The notes under the pieces are model-generated. The model saw only the letters and a program-made list of their open reading frames with translations. It had not been told where the DNA came from and ran no database searches. DNA of 39,356 bases from Candidatus Binatia bacterium (GTDB lineage Bacteria > Desulfobacterota > Binatia > HRBIN30), in the NCBI GenBank assembly GCA_023150935.1, contig JAKLJW010000041.1:1-39356 (forward strand). The letters run 5' to 3'. Every line of letters starts with the position of its first letter. The stretch's first letter is position 1. A program made the translations under genes and the position numbers. Below, piece by piece: positions 7,295-16,151 of the stretch.

Positions 7295-9424
7295 ATGGGT
7301 GCCCTTGTACTCTGGTGGGTCCTGCTCGAAGCGATCGGCCTGATCGGCTTTCCGCTCGCGGCTCGCCTATTCTCCGCCCGCCTCGACCACGGTTACGCGT
7401 TTGCGAAAATCCTGACCGTCCTCGTCGTCTCGTATGTCGCCTGGTTGCTCGGCAGCTTCGGGGTGCCGTACGCGACAGCGTCGATCGGGGCCGGGCTCGC
7501 TTTCGTGGCGGTGAACGTGGCCCTGGCCCTGCGGCAGAAAAGCGCGCTGGTCGCGTGGCTGCGGGCTGACGGGGCCGCAGCGATCCTCCGCGCCGATGCG
7601 TTGTGGACGGTGGGCTTTCTGTTTTTCGCCTGGCAGCGGGCGCTGGCGCCGGAGATCTTCGGCGCCGAGAAGTACATGGATTTCGCCTTCTTCAACACGC
7701 TGAGCCGTACCGGCGTGTTGCCGCCCGAGGACCCGTGGATGTCGGGCCTGCCGTTCAATTACTACTACTTCGGCTATCTGATGCTGGCGAACCTGGCCCG
7801 CATCGCGCCTCTGCCGACGCAGGTTTCGTACAATCTCTGCGTGGCCACCGTCGGCGGGCTGGCCTTCGCTCAAATCGGCGCCATCGTGTGGGGTCTGACG
7901 CGCCGTCTCCCGGCGGCGCTGCTCTCCGGGGCCGTCTTGATGGTGATCGGCAACCTCGACGGCTTTCTGCAGTTCATCGAGAAGCGAAGCTTCATCGGCT
8001 TCGACTACTGGCGCTCTTCGCGCATAGTCGCCCGGGGCGACACCATCAACGAGTTCCCTTACTTCACGGCGATTCACGGCGATTTGCACCCGCACTACAT
8101 CGTTATGCCCGTGGTGCTCCTGATGCTCGGCCTGCTGCTCGACCCGGAGCGCTTCCGGATCCGCGACGGCCGTCTGCCGCTGCTGACGCGGGACGACGCC
8201 TGGCATTTGCTGCCGCTGACGTTCGTGCTCGCCTCGATGATCGTGATCAGCCCGTGGGAGCTGCCGGTCGGGGCAATGGTCACCTTCCTCCTCATCAATC
8301 GCGCCCTGCCGTTGTTTCCGCTGTTGTCATGGCAGCGGATTGCGTACGGGGCGATCGTCGTCGCCATGCTGGTCGTCGGCTACGTGCTCTACGCACCCTT
8401 CTACCTGCACTTCGCCGCGCCCCAGGGCGGCGTCGGCGCGAAGATCGCCCGCACGTCCCTGGTCGAGTTCCTGACCGTCTTCGGCGCCCTGCTCGCCCCG
8501 GCGGGTTTCTACCTGGCGGCGACGGTGCGCTGGCCGGCATCGATCACCCGGCAGGCTCGCGATCTGCTCGTCGCGGTTGCCGGCGTCGTCCTGATTCTCG
8601 CCGTCACCGCGGGCAATGCCGTTTACGTCCTGCTCGCCGTCTTTCTGCTTGCCACTCTGGCGGCGTTGGCGCAGACCGACGACGTCGAGACCCGCGCCCC
8701 GCTGCTGGTTCTGCTGGGTGCCTGCATCGCGCTGCTGGCCTGCGAGCTGGTCTACATCAAGGACCCTTACGGCGAGAAGCTGTACCGCATGAACACCGTG
8801 TTCAAGCTGTACTTCCAGGCCTGGATACTGCTGTCGGTTGTCGTCGGCTGGTGTACGGCCCGGCTGGCCGCCCCGGGGGTTCTGCCGCGGTCGACGCGGA
8901 CGGCGGCTCTGGGATTCGTCGCCGCGCTGCTGGCGGCCTCCTGCGCGTATCCGATCGGGATCACTGCGACGCGCCTGTACGGTCGTTTCGTGCCGGCGAC
9001 CCTCGACGGCACCGAGTACCTGCAGCGCGAGCACCCGGACGATTTCGCCGCCATCGACTGGTTGCGCACCAACGTGAGCGGCCTCCCGGTGATTCTCGAA
9101 GCGACGGGCAACCCGTACTCGTACTACGCGCGCTTTTCGAGCAATACGGGCCTGCCGACGGTAATGGGCTGGGGCAATCACGAAGGGTTGTGGCGAGACC
9201 ACGACCAGTCGGTCGGAGGGCGGGCAACGGACGTGGCGCGCATGTTCAACGCGCCCACACTGGAGGAAATCGAGCCATTACTCGAGCGGTACAAGGTCAG
9301 GTACGTCATCGTCGGCGAGCTCGAGCGCAAGGAGTACAAGCCGTCGGGCCTGAGCAAGTTCGAGCCCTGGCGGGCGGTGTTCAACCGCGGCGGCACGACG
9401 GTTTACGAGCGCCCCGGAGGATGA
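7295..9424 (+). CDS. DUF2298 (Chlor_Arch_YYY) polytopic membrane protein
   Basis: A 709-residue protein dominated by hydrophobic helices, starting with a membrane helix (LVLWWVLLEAIGL). Conserved DUF2298 signatures are visible: GAEKYMDFAFFN, then LPPEDPW and a tyrosine-rich NYYYFGYL, DLHPHYIVMP in the middle, YRMNTVFKLYFQAW, and a soluble C-terminal part with NTGLPTVMGWGNHE. The family is of unknown function but looks like a GT-C-type membrane transferase, with acidic and histidine loops between helices. The gene ends in an ATGA overlap with the next gene, so the two are translationally coupled. The same domain recurs inside the 1589-residue fusion two genes downstream. Confidence 0.88.
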   Translation: MGALVLWWVLLEAIGLIGFPLAARLFSARLDHGYAFAKILTVLVVSYVAWLLGSFGVPYATASIGAGLAFVAVNVALALRQKSALVAWLRADGAAAILRADALWTVGFLFFAWQRALAPEIFGAEKYMDFAFFNTLSRTGVLPPEDPWMSGLPFNYYYFGYLMLANLARIAPLPTQVSYNLCVATVGGLAFAQIGAIVWGLTRRLPAALLSGAVLMVIGNLDGFLQFIEKRSFIGFDYWRSSRIVARGDTINEFPYFTAIHGDLHPHYIVMPVVLLMLGLLLDPERFRIRDGRLPLLTRDDAWHLLPLTFVLASMIVISPWELPVGAMVTFLLINRALPLFPLLSWQRIAYGAIVVAMLVVGYVLYAPFYLHFAAPQGGVGAKIARTSLVEFLTVFGALLAPAGFYLAATVRWPASITRQARDLLVAVAGVVLILAVTAGNAVYVLLAVFLLATLAALAQTDDVETRAPLLVLLGACIALLACELVYIKDPYGEKLYRMNTVFKLYFQAWILLSVVVGWCTARLAAPGVLPRSTRTAALGFVAALLAASCAYPIGITATRLYGRFVPATLDGTEYLQREHPDDFAAIDWLRTNVSGLPVILEATGNPYSYYARFSSNTGLPTVMGWGNHEGLWRDHDQSVGGRATDVARMFNAPTLEEIEPLLERYKVRYVIVGELERKEYKPSGLSKFEPWRAVFNRGGTTVYERPGG

Positions 9425-10584
9425 GGGTCCTCGTCGCGCTGACGTACTATCGCCCGCACGTCAGCGGTCTCACGGTCTACGCAGAGCGCCTGGCGCGGGG
9501 CCTGGCGCGGCGCGGTCATGCGGTCACGGTCCTGACGTCGCAGTTTCATCCGGGCCTGCCGGCGCGCGAAAGGATCGACGGCATCGACGTGGTGCGCGTG
9601 CCGATCGCAACCAAGGTGAGCAAGGGCGTCATCATGCCCTGGTTTCCGCTGTACGCGGCGCACTTCGTCGGCCGGGCCGACGTCGTCAACATCCACGTCC
9701 CACAGTTCGAGGCCGCGCTGGTGGCGTTTCTCGCCCGGTGCCGCGGCACCCGCGTGGTGCTCACTTACCACTGCGATCTGCGCCTGCCCGCCGGCCTGGT
9801 CAACGACGCCGTGCGGCTGACGCTGGGACCGCTGAATCGCCTCGCGGCACTGCAGGCGCACCGGATCGTCGCCACCAGCGACGACTACGCCCGGCACTCG
9901 CCGTTCCTCCAGCGCTATGCCGGCAAGCTGACCACCATTGCGCCGCTGGTCGACATGCCGGCGCCGGACGCTGCCGTCAAGGAGCGTCTTGCGCGGCGTT
10001 GGCACCTGGGCGCGGAGCCGCGCATCGGCTTCGCGGCCCGGTTCGCGGCCGAAAAGGGCGTCGAGTACCTCCTGCGCGCGCTGCCGACGTTGCTGCGCGA
10101 ACTGCCCGACGCACGCGTGCTGTTCACCGGCGCCTACAAGGACACGGTCGGCGAGGAAGCCTACACGGCGCGGCTCACGCCCCACCTGCAAAAGTATGCC
10201 GACCATCTCACCTTCCTCGATTTGCTCCCCGCGGCGGAGATGCCGAGCTTCTTTGCGCAATGTGACGCCCTGGCGGTCACCAGTCTTAATTCGACCGAGG
10301 CGTTCGGTCTGGTGCAGGTCGAAGCGATGTTGGCCGGCACGCCGGTGGTGGCGACGGACCTGCCCGGCGTCCGCGAGGCGGTACGGCGCACCGGCATGGG
10401 CGAGGTGGTACCCGCACGGGACCCGGAGGCCCTCGCCGCGGCGCTGCTGCGAGTGGTACGCAACCGCGAGCGGTACGTGCGGCCGCGGGGGGAAATCGCC
10501 GCGGCGTTCGATTGCGAGGCGGCGCTGGCGCAGTACGAGGAAGTCCTGGGCGGCCCTTCCGTGTTGCACTCCCTCCGCCGGTAA
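9421..10584 (+). CDS. Glycosyltransferase family 4 (GT-B)
   Basis: A 387-residue retaining glycosyltransferase of the GT4 type. The N-terminal domain starts MRVLVALTYYRPHVSG and carries a glycine-rich acceptor loop. The C-terminal domain has GFAARFAAEKG (donor-binding K region) and the signature EAFGLVQVEAMLAGTPVVAT near residue 290. It is cytoplasmic or membrane-associated and would move a nucleotide-sugar residue to a lipid or glycan acceptor. The ATG overlaps the stop of the DUF2298 gene by 4 bases (ATGA), so the two are coupled. The longer frame that reads in from upstream is not the protein start. Confidence 0.92.
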   Translation: MRVLVALTYYRPHVSGLTVYAERLARGLARRGHAVTVLTSQFHPGLPARERIDGIDVVRVPIATKVSKGVIMPWFPLYAAHFVGRADVVNIHVPQFEAALVAFLARCRGTRVVLTYHCDLRLPAGLVNDAVRLTLGPLNRLAALQAHRIVATSDDYARHSPFLQRYAGKLTTIAPLVDMPAPDAAVKERLARRWHLGAEPRIGFAARFAAEKGVEYLLRALPTLLRELPDARVLFTGAYKDTVGEEAYTARLTPHLQKYADHLTFLDLLPAAEMPSFFAQCDALAVTSLNSTEAFGLVQVEAMLAGTPVVATDLPGVREAVRRTGMGEVVPARDPEALAAALLRVVRNRERYVRPRGEIAAAFDCEAALAQYEEVLGGPSVLHSLRR

Positions 10585-10675
10585 GGCAAGTTCCCCCCGG
10601 CGCGGCGCTGGGGGTGTGGACCCTTGCGGCCTCGCACCCCGGCAGCGTAACACCTATGGTCACCCGATCGGCCTG

Positions 10676-11380
10676 ATGACGACCCGCGCCTTCGACACCC
10701 GGTACTACCGGGACCACGAACTCGACCGCGACCGCCTGGCGCTGTGGTGGTACGCCCGCGTGATCCGCCGGCTCTGTCCGGCCGGCGGGCGGATTCTCGA
10801 CTTCGGCTGCGGAACCGGGCACTTGCTGAAGCGCCTCTCGGGCGATTTCGAGGCCGTCGGCTTCGATCCGGCGCCGGTGGCGCGCAGTCAGTGTCGCACC
10901 CATGCGCCGGACGCCGTGGTGCTCGAGGAGTGGGAGTCTTTGCCGCGCGCGAGCTTCGACGTCATCGTCTCGCTGCACACGATGGAACACCTCGCCTATC
11001 CGCTGCCGACCCTCAGACGTCTCGCCGAGAAGCTGGTCCCGGAGGGTAAGTTCTTCATGGTCGTACCCAATCCGCAGGGGCTCGGCCATCGTCTCAAAGG
11101 CAAACGCTGGTTCGGCTACCGCGACCGTACGCACGTCAGTCTGATGTCGCGCGCGGAGTGGGTGGCGACCCTGCGCAAGGCCGGGTTGCAGGTGGTCAGC
11201 GTGCACGGCGACGGGATGTGGGACGCCCCTTACGTTGCGCTGCTACCGGTCGCCTTGCAGCGCCTGCTCTTCGGTGCGCCGGCGGCCGTGCAGGTGTTCT
11301 TTCCGATCGGCAAGCCGTTCCTGCCGCCCGTGCTCGGCGAATGTCTCGTCGTCACGGCGCGGCGCCCGGGGACCGATTAA
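10676..11380 (+). CDS. SAM-dependent methyltransferase of the cluster
   Basis: A 234-residue class I methyltransferase of the Methyltransf_23 type. It shows ILDFGCGTGHLL (SAM loop), VGFDPAP, DVIVSLHTMEHL (motif IV region) and VPEGKFFMVVPNP. Proteins like this often accompany glycosyltransferases and methylate sugars or lipid carriers. The ATG at 10676 is the best start, although no strong ribosome-binding site precedes it; 91 bp separate it from the GT4 gene. It stops one base before the ATG of the giant fusion, so it belongs to the same transcription unit. Confidence 0.85.
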   Translation: MTTRAFDTRYYRDHELDRDRLALWWYARVIRRLCPAGGRILDFGCGTGHLLKRLSGDFEAVGFDPAPVARSQCRTHAPDAVVLEEWESLPRASFDVIVSLHTMEHLAYPLPTLRRLAEKLVPEGKFFMVVPNPQGLGHRLKGKRWFGYRDRTHVSLMSRAEWVATLRKAGLQVVSVHGDGMWDAPYVALLPVALQRLLFGAPAAVQVFFPIGKPFLPPVLGECLVVTARRPGTD

Positions 11381-11381
11381 G

Positions 11382-14300
11382 ATGACGCAGACTCGTTCGC
11401 ACTGGGCCAACCCGCGGTGGTGGCTGTTGGCCATTCTGGTGTTCGCTGCCGCGGCGCGCCTGATCGACATCGCGTGGGATCAGGGGCACTTCTTCCACCC
11501 CGACGAACGCGCCGTGGCCTTCGCCGTCCAGCGCCTGTCGTTCAACCCGCCCAAGCTCGATCCCGATTTCTTCGCTTACGGTTCGCTGCCGATCTATCTC
11601 GCCAAGGTCGCCAGCAGCATCGCCGGGCTCGTCGACCCCCAGGCCAGCTCGTACGACGGTGTCATCCTCAACGGGCGCCGCCTGTCCGCCATCTTCGGCG
11701 TGATCACGGTCTACCTGACTTTCCTGCTGGGCCGGCGGCTTTACGATCGCACGGTCGGCGTGCTGGCGGCGTTTCTACTGGCCGCGTGTGTCCTGCACGT
11801 ACAGAACTCACGTTTCATGACCGTGGACATTCCGCTGACGATGTTCGTTCTCCTGGCTCTGCTGCAACTCGTTCGGGTGACCGACCAGGGGCGGCTGCGC
11901 CAGTTCGTGCTCGCCGGGGTGTGTATCGGGCTGGCGACGGCCACCAAGTTCAGTGCGATGCCGCTGTTCGCTGCGCTGGCGGTGGCGGCCGTGTACCGTT
12001 GCGTCGCCGAGCGTGCCGTTCTCCCGATCGCCGCACGGCTCGGGCTGGCGGTGCTCGCGGCGGCGCTCGCCTTCGCGATCGCCGAGCCTTACGCTCTGCT
12101 GCGGTTCGACCGCTTCTACCACGACATCGTCGAGCAGAGTCACATGGTGCGGAACGCCGGTGTGTTCCCGTACACGACGCAGTACATGCACACGCCGAAA
12201 TACGTCTACGAGTTGACGCAACTCGTCGTCTGGGGCATGGCGCCGGCCCTGGGGGTGGTGGCGGTCTGGGCCTCGGGAGCGCGCATCGTCGCCGCGGTGC
12301 GCGGTCGGAACCCGGCCGACTGGGTGCTCCTCGCCTGGGTACTGCCGTTCTTCCTTGTCACCGGTTGGTTCGAGGTGAAGTTCCCGCGCTACCTGCTGCC
12401 GATCTATCCGGTCATGATCGTCTGGGCCGCGGAGTGGCTGGTCCGCAAGTACCGGGCCGGTTCGCTCTTCGGACGGCTCGGTATCCCGGTGGTGGTCGCC
12501 GGCACGTTGCTCGCGGCGCTGGCGTTCATGTCCACCTACACCCGGCCGCACACCGTGGTGACGGCGTCGGAGTGGTTTTACCGCCACGTGCCGCAGGGCA
12601 GCAGGGTGCTGTCGCAGGACTGGGACGAGGGTTTTCCGCTGCCCCGGCCGGGTTTCAATGCGGGCGCGTATACGGTCGTTCCGTTCGGGTACTACGAGAA
12701 GCCGGACAGTTCGGCGAAGATCCAGAAGCTGGCGCGCGAGCTGGCTGCCGCCGACTACATCGTCTTTCAGACCAAGCGCCTGTACGGCGCCGTCACGCGC
12801 GCCCCGGAGCTTTACCCGCTGACGACGAACTATTTCTACCAGCTCTTCGCCGGCGATCTGGGCTACGAGCCGATCTACGAATCGGCGTCGCGTCCGTCGC
12901 TATTCGGCATCGAGATTCCCGACGAAATCGGCGACGAGTCGCTCACCGTTTACGACCATCCGAAGGTGCTGATCTTCCGCAACGCCGGCCGCCTCGAGGC
13001 CGCCGCGCTGGCGGATAAGATCCTGAACGGCATGCCGTCGAAGCCGCTTACCCGCAACGACCTCCTCCTCGCCCGCCCGGCGGCCGACGCGGGCGGCACG
13101 GCAGGCGTCGGGCTGCCGACCATCCAGTCGAGTCTGGCCGGGCTGGTGCTGTTCGTCGGGCTGGTCGAGTTGCTGGGGCTGACGGCCTACCCGATCTTGC
13201 GGGTCTGGCTCACCGGGGTCGGGGCATTTGCGCTCAGCAAGGTTCTCGGCGTCGTCATATTCGCGTACATCGCCTGGCTGCTGGTCAGCCTCGGCGCCGC
13301 GACGTTCACCTCGACCACGCTCGGGGGCGTGCTGCTCGTGGTCGTTTCGATCGGGGCTTTGCTGTGGCGGCGGCACCGGGCGCCGATGAGACGCCCCGAG
13401 ATTATCGGCACCGAGGCGCTGTTCTGGGGCGTCTTCGTGCTGTTCCTGATCGCGCGCGCTTACAACCCGGAAGTCTACTGGGGCGAGAAACCGATGGACT
13501 TCTCGTTCCTCAACGCGATTACGCGGACTACGACGCTGCCGCCGCCCGAGCCGTGGTTCGCGGGATCGCCGCTCTACTATTCGTACTTCGGCTACTTCGT
13601 GGTTGCGTCGCTCGGCAAGACCGTCAACCTGCACCCGGCGCTGACCTTCAACCTGGGCATCGCGCTGGTCGCCGCGCTGACGGCGGCGGCGGCCTTCGCC
13701 GCCGGGGCGGCCGCGGGCGGCAAGTGGCAGACCGGGGCGCTGGCGGCGGTTTTCGTGGCGCTGGTCGGCAACCTCGCCAGCGTACGGGAGTTGATGGCGC
13801 GCAAGGTGGTCAACTTCGATTACTTCTGGGCAACCTCGCGGGTCATCCGGGACACCATCAACGAGTTCCCCGCGTGGAGTTTCCTGTTTGCCGACCTGCA
13901 CGCGCACGTGATGGTGATGCCGATCACCCTCTCCTTCCTGTGTCTGTCGATCATCTGGGTACAGACCCGCTTACGCCCCCCGTACGAGCCGGGCGAAGCG
14001 CCGGCACGCGGCACCACCGCGGTGCTGGCGCTGCTGCTGGCGCTGCTCCTCGGCACCATCATCGTCACCAACGCGTGGAGTGCGCCAACCTACGTGCTGT
14101 TCTTCCTGTTCTTCGTGGGCGCGATGTGGCTGACCGAAGGCGCTCATCCGGGTATCTTCCGCTTCATCTTCGGCGGGCTGCGCGAGGTGGTGCTGCCGGC
14201 CGCCGTGGTGGTGGCCGGCGCCTACGCCCTTTACTACCCGTTCTGGGCGAACTTCGTGGCGCCCGAGCGCAACTTCGGCTGGGAACGCGGCACGCTCGCG

Positions 14301-16151
14301 CGCCCCGGGGACTTCCTGACCATCTTCGGCATCTTCCTGTTTGTCGTCGTGCCGTTCCTCTACACGCTCTGGCTGCGCAGCCTGAGACGGCCCGGCGACC
14401 CGCCGTCGCCGATCCGGGCATTGTGGTTGATCCCCGCGGCGCTCGTTCCGGCCGCCGCGTTGTTGGTTTCGACGCGCGCTTTTCTCGCCGCCCTGTTCCT
14501 GTTGGCGTTGCAGATTCTCCTCGCCCGCGACACCGAGCGCCGCTGGCGCACGCCGGTTGCCTTCGCCGCCTTCGCGTTTGCGGTCACGGCCGGTTGCGAC
14601 CTGGTGTTCGTCTGGGACCGCATGAACACCATCTTCAAGTTCTACCTCGAAGCGTGGTTCATGCTGTCGATCGCCAGCGCGGTTGCCGCACACGCCATCT
14701 GGACGAACACCCTGCCGGTGAACGGGTTCGTCCGTCATCTCTGGCAGGTCGCCCTGGTCGTCCTCGTCGGCGTCGGCGTGTTCACCACCGGTAGCGGCAC
14801 CTATGCGGTCATCAACACCAACCGGGTGCGAACCGAAAGGCCGACGCTGAACGGCATGGCCTACCTGCAGATCAAGGCACCCGACGAACTCGCCGCCTTC
14901 GAGTGGCTGAACAAACACGTCCAGGGCATCCCGGTCATCATGGAAGCGCACGGCGATTCGTACCAGGACTTCACCCGGGTTTCGATGAACACCGGCCTGC
15001 CCACGGTGCTGGGCTGGGGTTACCACGTCTTTCAACGGGCGCACTCCTGGGCGGACATCAACCGGCGCAAGGCGGACATCGAACTCGCCTACACGAGCGA
15101 CAACAAGGACGTCGTGGCCGCCATCTTGCAGCGTTATCACGTCGCCCTGCTGTACGTCGGGCCGGTGGAACGTCGCACTCACGCCGGCGGTAACCTCGAA
15201 CGTTTCAAGGAGTGGAACGATTTGCTGACCCCGGTATACGAAAACCCGGGCGTGACCATCTTCGCCGTCAACGGCCAGTTCAAGGGCGCCATGCCGGTGA
15301 CGACCATCGAGACCATTCCGTCGGTCGCCGGCGAAGAAGTGCGCGTCCCCGACGCCCCCGGTCGCGTGCAACAACCGCGTGGCCTGTCGGTAACCCCGGA
15401 CGGCAACGTCCTCGTCTGCGACTTCGGCAACAACCGCATCCAGCTCTTCGGTCCGGACCTGAACTTCTTGAAGACGTGGGGCGGGCCTGGCGAGTTGCCC
15501 GGTCAGTTCAAGGAGCCTGGCGCCGTCGCCGTGGCGCAAAACGGCGACATCTACGTCGCCGACACGTGGAACCACCGCGTCCAGGCGTTCAACCGCGAAG
15601 GCAAGTACCTGCGCGAGTGGGCTGCCGCGTTCTATGGGCCACGAGGGATCGCCGTCGACCGGCAGGGCAGCGTGTACGTCGCGGACACCGGGAACAACCG
15701 CGTGGTCCGCTTCTCGCCGACGGGACAGAAAGAGGCGGAGTGGGGCGGCAAGGGCAATGCCCCCGGCCAGTTCGTCGAGCCCACGGGGATCTTCGTGGAC
15801 TCGAACGGGACGGTCTACGTGGTCGACAACGGCAACGGACGATTGCAGCTCTTCACGCGCGACGGACGCGTCGCCAGCGCGTTCCCCGTACCGGGCTGGG
15901 AGAGCAAGGTGTACTCGGAGCCGCACGTGGTCGTCGACGACAAGGGCACCATCTGGGTCACCGTGCCCGGCGCCAAGGAAGTACGCGCTTACGACCGTGC
16001 CGGCAATCTGCTCAAGACGTTGAAGGGGACGAGCATTCCCGGGGTCAACTTCGAGACGCCGATGGGCATCGGCTACAACCCGCAACGCAAGGAGTTGGTG
16101 ATCGCCGATCTGGACCATCGGGTGGTGAGGATTCCCGATGCCCAGCGCTGA
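11382..16151 (+). CDS. Triple fusion: GT39-like transferase + DUF2298 + NHL beta-propeller
   Basis: A 1589-residue membrane protein in one open frame. Residues 1 to about 560 are a GT-C transferase of the GT39/ArnT type: a first helix, then HPDE (39-42) in the first periplasmic loop, which is the usual catalytic acid site. Residues about 575-1320 are a complete DUF2298 unit: GEKPMDFSFLN near 700, DLHAHVMVMP near 838, RMNTIFKFYLEAW near 1077 and NTGLPTVLGWGYH near 1200. Residues about 1328-1589 are six NHL blades (YVADTWNHRVQAF, YVADTGNNRVVRF and so on). No membrane segment follows, so the propeller should face the periplasm. It begins 1 base after the methyltransferase stop. I take the ATG at 11382; the frame upstream overlaps that gene. 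Function unknown; probably glycan or lipid-linked sugar transfer. Confidence 0.88.
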   Translation: MTQTRSHWANPRWWLLAILVFAAAARLIDIAWDQGHFFHPDERAVAFAVQRLSFNPPKLDPDFFAYGSLPIYLAKVASSIAGLVDPQASSYDGVILNGRRLSAIFGVITVYLTFLLGRRLYDRTVGVLAAFLLAACVLHVQNSRFMTVDIPLTMFVLLALLQLVRVTDQGRLRQFVLAGVCIGLATATKFSAMPLFAALAVAAVYRCVAERAVLPIAARLGLAVLAAALAFAIAEPYALLRFDRFYHDIVEQSHMVRNAGVFPYTTQYMHTPKYVYELTQLVVWGMAPALGVVAVWASGARIVAAVRGRNPADWVLLAWVLPFFLVTGWFEVKFPRYLLPIYPVMIVWAAEWLVRKYRAGSLFGRLGIPVVVAGTLLAALAFMSTYTRPHTVVTASEWFYRHVPQGSRVLSQDWDEGFPLPRPGFNAGAYTVVPFGYYEKPDSSAKIQKLARELAAADYIVFQTKRLYGAVTRAPELYPLTTNYFYQLFAGDLGYEPIYESASRPSLFGIEIPDEIGDESLTVYDHPKVLIFRNAGRLEAAALADKILNGMPSKPLTRNDLLLARPAADAGGTAGVGLPTIQSSLAGLVLFVGLVELLGLTAYPILRVWLTGVGAFALSKVLGVVIFAYIAWLLVSLGAATFTSTTLGGVLLVVVSIGALLWRRHRAPMRRPEIIGTEALFWGVFVLFLIARAYNPEVYWGEKPMDFSFLNAITRTTTLPPPEPWFAGSPLYYSYFGYFVVASLGKTVNLHPALTFNLGIALVAALTAAAAFAAGAAAGGKWQTGALAAVFVALVGNLASVRELMARKVVNFDYFWATSRVIRDTINEFPAWSFLFADLHAHVMVMPITLSFLCLSIIWVQTRLRPPYEPGEAPARGTTAVLALLLALLLGTIIVTNAWSAPTYVLFFLFFVGAMWLTEGAHPGIFRFIFGGLREVVLPAAVVVAGAYALYYPFWANFVAPERNFGWERGTLARPGDFLTIFGIFLFVVVPFLYTLWLRSLRRPGDPPSPIRALWLIPAALVPAAALLVSTRAFLAALFLLALQILLARDTERRWRTPVAFAAFAFAVTAGCDLVFVWDRMNTIFKFYLEAWFMLSIASAVAAHAIWTNTLPVNGFVRHLWQVALVVLVGVGVFTTGSGTYAVINTNRVRTERPTLNGMAYLQIKAPDELAAFEWLNKHVQGIPVIMEAHGDSYQDFTRVSMNTGLPTVLGWGYHVFQRAHSWADINRRKADIELAYTSDNKDVVAAILQRYHVALLYVGPVERRTHAGGNLERFKEWNDLLTPVYENPGVTIFAVNGQFKGAMPVTTIETIPSVAGEEVRVPDAPGRVQQPRGLSVTPDGNVLVCDFGNNRIQLFGPDLNFLKTWGGPGELPGQFKEPGAVAVAQNGDIYVADTWNHRVQAFNREGKYLREWAAAFYGPRGIAVDRQGSVYVADTGNNRVVRFSPTGQKEAEWGGKGNAPGQFVEPTGIFVDSNGTVYVVDNGNGRLQLFTRDGRVASAFPVPGWESKVYSEPHVVVDDKGTIWVTVPGAKEVRAYDRAGNLLKTLKGTSIPGVNFETPMGIGYNPQRKELVIADLDHRVVRIPDAQR

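Noticed and set aside
7603..10584. A 993-codon frame covering DUF2298 and the GT4 gene
   Set aside because: Its first 606 codons are an out-of-frame shadow of the DUF2298 gene. Only the part from 9421 is a real protein.
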